Shown here piece by piece: positions 59,152-64,000 of a stretch of 64,000 bases of DNA; position 1 is the stretch's first letter; the number at the start of each line of letters is the position of its first letter. This DNA comes from JALZAI01 sp038207565 (GTDB taxonomy: Bacteria > Actinomycetota > Actinomycetes > Mycobacteriales > Jatrophihabitantaceae), in assembly GCA_038207565.1 (NCBI GenBank), contig JBBQZQ010000006.1:1-64000 (forward strand). The letters run 5' to 3'. Made by a program: the position numbers and the translations under genes. Under the pieces are notes generated by a model, which saw nothing but the letters and a program-made list of their open reading frames with translations, did no database searches and had not been told where the DNA came from.

Positions 59152-59637
59152 ATGCGAGCGACCGAGCGCGACACCCCGGGGCCTGGCCAGGAGTCGGTGT
59201 GGGACTACCCGCGGCCGCCTGCGTGCGTCGCCTCCGACCGGTTGGTCGTCGTCCGCCTCGGAGACGAGATCATTGCCGAAACCCGCGGCGCCTACCGGGT
59301 GCTGGAGACGAGTCACCCGCCCACCTGGTACGTGCCGCCGGGCGATGTGCGACCCGGCACGCTTGCCAGCTCCGACGCCCGCTCGACCTTCTGTGAGTGG
59401 AAGGGGGCAGCGACCTACTACGACGTGCTCGGGTTGCAGGCAGCAGCCTGGTGCTACGAACGGCCGACCCACGGCTTCGAGGCCATCGGCGGCTACCTCG
59501 CGTTCTCGCCGTCACGACTGCAGTGCGAGATCGACGGCGAGCGCGTACGACCGCAGGAGGGTGGTTTCTACGCGGGCTGGATCACCTCCGACGTCGTCGG
59601 CCCGTTCAAGGGCGGACCCGGGACGCTCGGCTGGTGA
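59152..59637 (+). CDS. DUF427 domain-containing protein
   Basis: A 161-residue protein. VWDYPRPPACVASDRLVVVR, RVLETSHPPTWYVPPGDVRP, STFCEWKGAATYYDVLGLQA and GYLAFSPSRL define DUF427 (the CEWKG and HPPTYY-type motifs). The function is unknown; the fold is a small barrel. The ATG at 59152 has a Shine-Dalgarno (GAGGA, about 10 nt). It converges with upp. Confidence 0.92.
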   Translation: MRATERDTPGPGQESVWDYPRPPACVASDRLVVVRLGDEIIAETRGAYRVLETSHPPTWYVPPGDVRPGTLASSDARSTFCEWKGAATYYDVLGLQAAAWCYERPTHGFEAIGGYLAFSPSRLQCEIDGERVRPQEGGFYAGWITSDVVGPFKGGPGTLGW

Positions 59638-59651
59638 CCGGTCCGCTAACT

Positions 59652-59707
59652 CGGACCCGCTAACGCGGTCCGCTCCTCCCCCGGTTCGGACCCGCTAACG
59701 CGGTCCG
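59652..59707. repeat. Duplicated palindromic terminator between DUF427 and upp
   Basis: CGGACCCGCTAACGCGGTCC plus G occurs at 59652-59672 and again at 59687-59707; a degenerate third copy (GGTCCGCTAACTCGGACC) lies at 59640-59657. Each is a near-palindrome that can form a CGGACC/GGTCCG hairpin. The second copy spans the last codons and TAG of upp. The set probably terminates both convergent genes. Confidence 0.85.
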
Positions 59708-60327
59708 AACTGCCGGTCGCCGGCGTCGCCTAGACCAGGGACGATGTAGGCGTTCTCGTTGAGGTTGTCGTCGACGCTGGCGGTGAAGATCCGCACCGGC
59801 AGCCCGCTGCCTTCGATGCGGGCGATGCCCTCGGGTGCTGCCAGCGCGCAGATCACGGTCAGGTCGTCCGCACCGCGCTGAGCCAGCAACTGCAGGCAGT
59901 GCAGCAGCGAACCGCCGGTCGCCAGCATCGGGTCGAGCACGATCACCGGACGGCCAGTCAGCGACGCCGGCAACGACGCCATGTACGGGTGCGGCTCGTG
60001 GGTCGCCTCGTCGCGAGCCAGGCCGACGAAACCCATCTGCGACTCCGGCAGCAGGTTGAACGCCGCCTCGGCCATTCCCAACCCGGCACGCAGCACCGGA
60101 ACCAGCAGCGGGGGGTTCGCGATCTCGAGACCGACGGTCGGCGCCACCGGCGTGGCGATCGGGGTGTCCGCTGTCGCGAGATCACGGGTCGCCTCGTACA
60201 CGAGCAACGTCGCCAGCTCGCGTAGCGCGGCGCGGAACTCGGCATTGCTGCTGGTCGCGTCGCGCATCACAGTCAGCCTGGCTTGGACGATCGGATGCGT
60301 CACGACGGTCGTCGGCGAAAGGACCAT
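59695..60327 (-). CDS. upp: Uracil phosphoribosyltransferase
   Basis: A 210-residue type I PRTase: PIVQARLTVMRDATSSNAEF at the start, NPPLLVPVLRAGLGMAEAAF, GRPVIVLDPMLATGGSLLHC (PRPP-binding loop) and ASVDDNLNENAYIVPGLGDA GDRQFG at the end (uracil-binding region). It salvages uracil to UMP. ATG 60327 gives the normal length; the longer reading adds an unrelated N-terminus. Confidence 0.95.
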   Translation of the reverse strand: MVLSPTTVVTHPIVQARLTVMRDATSSNAEFRAALRELATLLVYEATRDLATADTPIATPVAPTVGLEIANPPLLVPVLRAGLGMAEAAFNLLPESQMGFVGLARDEATHEPHPYMASLPASLTGRPVIVLDPMLATGGSLLHCLQLLAQRGADDLTVICALAAPEGIARIEGSGLPVRIFTASVDDNLNENAYIVPGLGDAGDRQFGPR

Positions 60328-60497
60328 GCCGGAAACCCTAGCCGCGAGCGGGCTCCCCGCGGCCTGAGCCAGGACGGGCGCCGCGAAGGACCAGTCGCGC
60401 AGAGAGCACGCGCAGCACACCGAGAAGATGCATGAATTGATCATGGGCGGCGGCGGTGAACGGGGCGGGAACGCAACCCGACGGTCGGCGGAATCCC

Positions 60498-60509
60498 TAG
60501 ACTCGCTAC
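60498..60509 (+). promoter_or_regulatory. Leaderless-type -10 for deoC
   Basis: TAGACT (60498-60503) is 6 nt before GTG 60510 and no Shine-Dalgarno is present, matching the leaderless pattern of other genes in the window. Confidence 0.5.
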
Positions 60510-61484
60510 GTGACCGTCATCGGAACAACGCAGTTCGGCCGCGCAGCTCGTGCCGGCCTGCACGGCGTGACCCGCGACGGGTCGTCCCTGCGCCGGTTCC
60601 TGCACGGCTTGCCCGGCGTCGACCTCGTCGGCGCCGAGAGCCGGGCCGCCGGCCTTGCCACCCGCAGCATCAAGACCAGCGCCAAGGCATGGGCCCTCGA
60701 CACCGCGATATCGATGGTCGACCTCACGACACTCGAGGGCGCCGACACCGCCGGCAAGGTGCGCTCGTTGTGCGCGAAGGCCGTCCGTCCCGACCCGAGT
60801 GATGCCGCGGTTCCGGCCGTCGCCGCCGTCTGCGTGTACCCGGACATGGTCGCGACGGCGGTCGAGGCACTGCACGGAACAGGCGTCCAGATCGCCTCGG
60901 TCGCCACGGCCTTCCCGTCCGGACGTGCGTCGCTCGATACGAAGTTGCACGACGTTCGCGAGGCGGTCGCCGCCGGGGCGACCGAGATCGACATGGTGAT
61001 CGACCGCGGTGCCTTCCTGTCTGGCCGTTACCTGCAGGTCTTCGACGAAATTGTCGCCACGAAGGCGCAGTGCGGGACCGCCCACCTGAAGGTGATCCTC
61101 GAAACCGGCGAACTCGCGACACTCGACAATGCACGTCGCGCGTCCTGGCTTGCGTTGCTAGCGGGCGGCGACTTCATCAAGACCTCCACCGGCAAGATCA
61201 CGCCTGCGGCCACCCCTCCGGTCGCGCTGGTCATGCTGCAGGCGGTGCGCGACTTCGCGGATCTGACCGGCGACGTGCGCGGCGTCAAGCTGGCCGGCGG
61301 CATCCGTACGGCGAAGCAAGCCGTGCGCTACCTCGTCATGGTCAACGAGGTCGCCGGCGACGCGTGGCTCGATCCAGCCCTGTTCCGGTTCGGCGCGTCC
61401 AGCCTGCTCGACGACCTGCTGCTGCAGCGGCACAAGATGACGACCGGCAGCTACGACGGTCCTGACTACGTGGCGATGGACTGA
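60510..61484 (+). CDS. deoC: Deoxyribose-phosphate aldolase
   Basis: A 324-residue class I aldolase. AAVCVYPDMVATAVEALHGT, ASVATAFPSGRASLDTKLHD, EIDMVIDRGAFLSGRY, HLKVILETGEL (first Lys) and GGDFIKTSTGKITPAATPP (Schiff-base Lys in FIKTSTG) are all typical, as is VRGVKLAGGIRTAKQAVRYL. It splits deoxyribose-5-phosphate to glyceraldehyde-3-phosphate and acetaldehyde. It is longer than the E. coli enzyme by an N-terminal extension of about 60 residues, common in actinomycetes. The two downstream aldehyde dehydrogenases could remove the acetaldehyde formed. Confidence 0.95.
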   Translation: MTVIGTTQFGRAARAGLHGVTRDGSSLRRFLHGLPGVDLVGAESRAAGLATRSIKTSAKAWALDTAISMVDLTTLEGADTAGKVRSLCAKAVRPDPSDAAVPAVAAVCVYPDMVATAVEALHGTGVQIASVATAFPSGRASLDTKLHDVREAVAAGATEIDMVIDRGAFLSGRYLQVFDEIVATKAQCGTAHLKVILETGELATLDNARRASWLALLAGGDFIKTSTGKITPAATPPVALVMLQAVRDFADLTGDVRGVKLAGGIRTAKQAVRYLVMVNEVAGDAWLDPALFRFGASSLLDDLLLQRHKMTTGSYDGPDYVAMD

Positions 61485-61486
61485 GC

Positions 61487-62917
61487 ATGGCCACGTTCGA
61501 GTACGCGCCCGCACCCGAGTCCCGCGATATCGCGCGGCTCAGACCGAGCTATCAGATTTTCGTCGACGGCTCGTTCCGCGACGGGTCCGGCGACGCGATA
61601 AAGACGATCAACCCGGCGGACGAAGAGCCGCTGGCCGAGGTCGCTGAGGCCGGCCCGTCGGATGTCGACGATGCGGTCAAGGCCGCCCGCCGCGCTGCAC
61701 CGCGGTGGGCGGGCCTGCCCGGCAAGGAGCGCGGCAAGTACCTGTTCCGTATTGCCCGCGCGATTCAGGAGCGCGGCCGCGAGCTCGCGGTGCTCGAGTC
61801 GCTCGACAACGGCAAACCCATCCGCGAATCGCGCGACGTCGACATCCCGACCGCGGCGGCGCACTTCTTCTACTACGCGGGATGGGCCGACAAGCTCGGC
61901 TACGCGGGTTTCGGACCCGCGCCGCGACCGGTCGGTGTCGCCGGGCAGATCATTCCGTGGAACTTCCCGTTGCTCATGGCGGCGTGGAAGATCGCACCGG
62001 CACTCGCCTGCGGCAACACCGTCGTCCTGAAGGCTGCCGAGACGACGCCGTTGAGCGCGCTCGTCCTCGCCGAGATCATCGCCCAAGCTGACCTGCCGCC
62101 CGGCGTCGTGAACATCCTTGCGGGCGGGCCGTTGATCGGGCAGGCGATCGTCGAGCACGAGGGCATCGACAAGATCGCGTTCACCGGGTCGACCGAGGTC
62201 GGCAAGAGCATTGCGCGAACGGTCGCGGGGACATCCAAGCGGCTCTCCCTCGAACTCGGGGGCAAGGCGGCCAATATCGTCTTCGACGACGCGCCGCTCG
62301 ATCAGGCGGTGGAAGGCATCGTCAACGGCATCTTCTTCAACCAGGGCCAGGTCTGCTGCGCCGGTTCGCGGCTGCTCGTCCAGGAGTCAGTGGCCGACGA
62401 GTTGCTCACCGCGTTGAAGCGACGGCTGCGGACGCTGCGCATCGGCGATCCGCTGGACAAGAACACCGACGTCGGTGCGATCAACTCCGCGACGCAGCTG
62501 GCGCGCATCCGCGAGCTGTCCGACGCGGGCGAGGCGGAAGGGGCGTCGCGATGGTCGCCGCCCTGCTCGCTTCCCGAGCGCGGCTACTGGTTCGCGCCGA
62601 CCGTGTTCACCGGCGTTTCCCAGGCACACCGCATCGCGCGCGAGGAGATCTTCGGACCGGTGCTGTCCGTGCTCACCTTCCGCACTCCGAGTGAGGCGGT
62701 GGACAAGGCGAACAACACGCCGTACGGACTCTCCGCCGGCGTGTGGAGCGAGAAGGGCTCGCGCATCCTGTCCGTCGCGTCCAAGCTGCGGGCCGGTGTG
62801 GTCTGGGCCAACACGTTCAACCGGTTCGACCCCACCGCGCCCTTCGGCGGGTACAAGGAGTCGGGATTCGGCCGCGAGGGTGGCCGGCACGGGTTGGCGG
62901 CCTACCTCGATGTCTGA
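61487..62917 (+). CDS. Aldehyde dehydrogenase family protein (active)
   Basis: A 476-residue ALDH 3 bp after deoC. QIIPWNFPLLMAAWKIAPAL (Asn of the oxyanion hole), KIAFTGSTEVGKSIART (NAD binding), RLSLELGGKAANIV (general-base Glu), FNQGQVCCAGSRLLVQ (nucleophile Cys290) and EEIFGPVLSVLTF are intact. It oxidises an aldehyde, plausibly the acetaldehyde made by DeoC, to the acid with NAD+. The stop overlaps the next ALDH-like gene by 8 bp. Confidence 0.93.
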   Translation: MATFEYAPAPESRDIARLRPSYQIFVDGSFRDGSGDAIKTINPADEEPLAEVAEAGPSDVDDAVKAARRAAPRWAGLPGKERGKYLFRIARAIQERGRELAVLESLDNGKPIRESRDVDIPTAAAHFFYYAGWADKLGYAGFGPAPRPVGVAGQIIPWNFPLLMAAWKIAPALACGNTVVLKAAETTPLSALVLAEIIAQADLPPGVVNILAGGPLIGQAIVEHEGIDKIAFTGSTEVGKSIARTVAGTSKRLSLELGGKAANIVFDDAPLDQAVEGIVNGIFFNQGQVCCAGSRLLVQESVADELLTALKRRLRTLRIGDPLDKNTDVGAINSATQLARIRELSDAGEAEGASRWSPPCSLPERGYWFAPTVFTGVSQAHRIAREEIFGPVLSVLTFRTPSEAVDKANNTPYGLSAGVWSEKGSRILSVASKLRAGVVWANTFNRFDPTAPFGGYKESGFGREGGRHGLAAYLDV

Positions 62918-63773
62918 CGACCGGCTCGCCGTGCGCAAGACCTACAAGCTCTACGTGGGCGGCGCGTTCCCGCGCTCGGAGTCGGGGCGCGCGTACCCGG
63001 TGCTGTCGTCCGGCGGGACCCTGCTGGCGCACGTAGCGCAGGCCTCGCGCAAGGACGTGCGGGATGCCGTGGTCGCAGCACGCAAGGCGGTCGGCGGTTG
63101 GTCGGGCGCGACGGCCTACAACCGCGGCCAGGTGCTCTACCGCGTCGCCGAGATGCTCGAAGGCCGGCGCGAGCAGTTCGCGGCGGAGGTGCGTCGGTCC
63201 GAGGGCGGGACGGCACGGGCCGCGCTGGGGCAGGTCGACGAAGCGATCGACCGGTGGGTCTACTACGCCGGCTGGGCGGACAAGTACGCGCAGGTGGTCG
63301 GCAGCACGAACCCTGTCGCCGGGTCGTACTTCACATTCTCGCTGCCCGAACCCACCGGCGTCGTCGGCGTGATCGCGCCGTCGGACTCGTCGCTGCTGGG
63401 TCTCGTATCCGTCCTCGCGCCTGTCCTTACCACGGGGAACACGGCGGTGGTCGTGGCATCGGAGCTGCACCCGTTGCCGGCGATCTCGTTCGCCGAAGTG
63501 CTCGCCACCTCGGACGTGCCCGGCGGGGTGGTCAATCTGCTGACCGGGTTCACTGCAGAACTGGCGCCGTGGCTGGCGTCGCATCGCGACGTCAACGCCC
63601 TCGACCTCTCCGGCGTGCCCGCCGCCGATCGGGTGCCGCTGCAGGTCGCCGCCGCCGACAATGTCAAGCGGGTCTACGCGCCGAGCTCGACCGACTGGAG
63701 CGCCGACCCCGGCACGTCCCGCCTCGGCGCCTTTGTCGAGACCAAGACCGTCTGGCATCCGGTCGGCGTCTGA
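62910..63773 (+). CDS. Aldehyde dehydrogenase-like protein lacking the catalytic half
   Basis: A 287-residue protein aligning with the N-terminal NAD-binding half of ALDH: YKLYVGGAFPRSESGRAYPV, AYNRGQVLYRVAEMLEGRRE, VYYAGWADKYAQVVGSTNPV, PTGVVGVIAPSDSSLLGLVS, VPGGVVNLLTGF. The oxyanion Asn motif (PWNFP) reads PSDSS, and the ELGGK Glu and GQxC Cys regions are absent because the protein ends at about residue 285. It is probably a non-catalytic partner of the active ALDH, like the second domain of ALDH16-type proteins. It overlaps the active gene by 8 bp, so 1:1 synthesis is likely. Confidence 0.85.
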   Translation: MSDDRLAVRKTYKLYVGGAFPRSESGRAYPVLSSGGTLLAHVAQASRKDVRDAVVAARKAVGGWSGATAYNRGQVLYRVAEMLEGRREQFAAEVRRSEGGTARAALGQVDEAIDRWVYYAGWADKYAQVVGSTNPVAGSYFTFSLPEPTGVVGVIAPSDSSLLGLVSVLAPVLTTGNTAVVVASELHPLPAISFAEVLATSDVPGGVVNLLTGFTAELAPWLASHRDVNALDLSGVPAADRVPLQVAAADNVKRVYAPSSTDWSADPGTSRLGAFVETKTVWHPVGV

Positions 63774-64000
63774 GTGATCTCAAGTGGCGTCGTTCCACCG
63801 CGCGTCCGCCGTGTCCGCCGCGTCCGCCGCCACGCTCGTGGTGCCAGCATCATCGAGTAGTGCCAGCGGATCGGGCGGGCAATCCACCAGGCGCGCGACC
63901 CCCTACCCGAGCCCGGAGTCGCCGCATCTCACCCAGGGCATCCGCGAGGACCTCGGCGCCGTCCCAGCAGCGCGGGCCCGAGCCGGTAGTTTCGCAGCTA
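63774..64000. other. Right-edge region, no recognised gene
   Basis: 227 bp with GTCCGCC-type repeats (TCCGCCGTGTCCGCCGCGTC near 63805). A plus-strand frame stays open from a GTG at about 63791 to the edge and a minus-strand frame ends with DADAADTADARWNDAT-like residues near 63777, but neither is recognisable. The real gene may start outside the window. Confidence 0.35.

Overview
The window is high-GC DNA with many GTG starts, GTGA/ATGA start-stop overlaps and gene families typical of Actinomycetota: a PucR regulator beside a P5C dehydrogenase, methylmalonyl-CoA mutase with MeaB, a bacterial tricorn protease, DUF3500, DUF5709, DUF427 and DUF6282 proteins. The gene mix suggests a Mycobacteriales/Frankiales-like soil actinomycete, but I cannot assign a genus. 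No rRNA, tRNA or CRISPR array was seen. Several isolated genes start with no Shine-Dalgarno but with a -10-like hexamer 6-8 nt before the start codon, which suggests frequent leaderless transcription.

Layout, 1-15 kb: an exported phosphatase-type hydrolase cut by the left edge; a TetR / amidohydrolase / acyl-CoA ligase operon; a type II toxin-antitoxin pair; an exported protein divergent from a 993-residue LAL-type LuxR regulator; an IS6-like transposase fragment cut exactly where a possible group II intron 5' end begins; an MFS transporter coupled to an exported protein; a DUF3500 protein. 15-31 kb: TfoX-like protein, Pcm, a methyltransferase, then a tightly coupled six-gene catabolic operon (VOC protein, FAD oxidoreductase, acyl-CoA dehydrogenase, acyl-CoA ligase, DUF6282, IPMDH-like dehydrogenase) divergent from a PucR regulator. 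P5C dehydrogenase follows, behind three identical 14-bp palindromes. Then come stress-type proteins (PRC-barrel/DUF2382, coiled-coil and CsbD-like), an LLM flavoprotein with a broken hemerythrin part, and a spore-photolyase-like radical SAM protein.

31-37 kb is the most interesting block: type III polyketide synthase, ICMT-type methyltransferase and two FAD oxidoreductases on one strand, a UbiA prenyltransferase fired divergently from a 37-bp promoter, and IPP isomerase alongside. Together they look like a meroterpenoid or prenylated phenolic-lipid pathway. 37-46 kb: tricorn protease, a DUF1906-type lipoprotein, a CAP-like protein, a pseudokinase, a universal stress protein, a gap with four helically phased DnaA-box-like sites, an M19 dipeptidase, an MBL hydrolase, a 25-bp tandem repeat spanning a stop codon, and DUF5709.

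46-64 kb is mostly core metabolism: photolyase, aldose epimerase, MFS transporter, the mutA-mutB-meaB operon, a purine nucleoside phosphorylase / sugar dehydrogenase / phosphohexomutase operon, upp, deoC and two aldehyde dehydrogenases, the second lacking its catalytic half. The PNP, mutase, upp and deoC genes together form a nucleoside-salvage and pentose-degradation neighbourhood.
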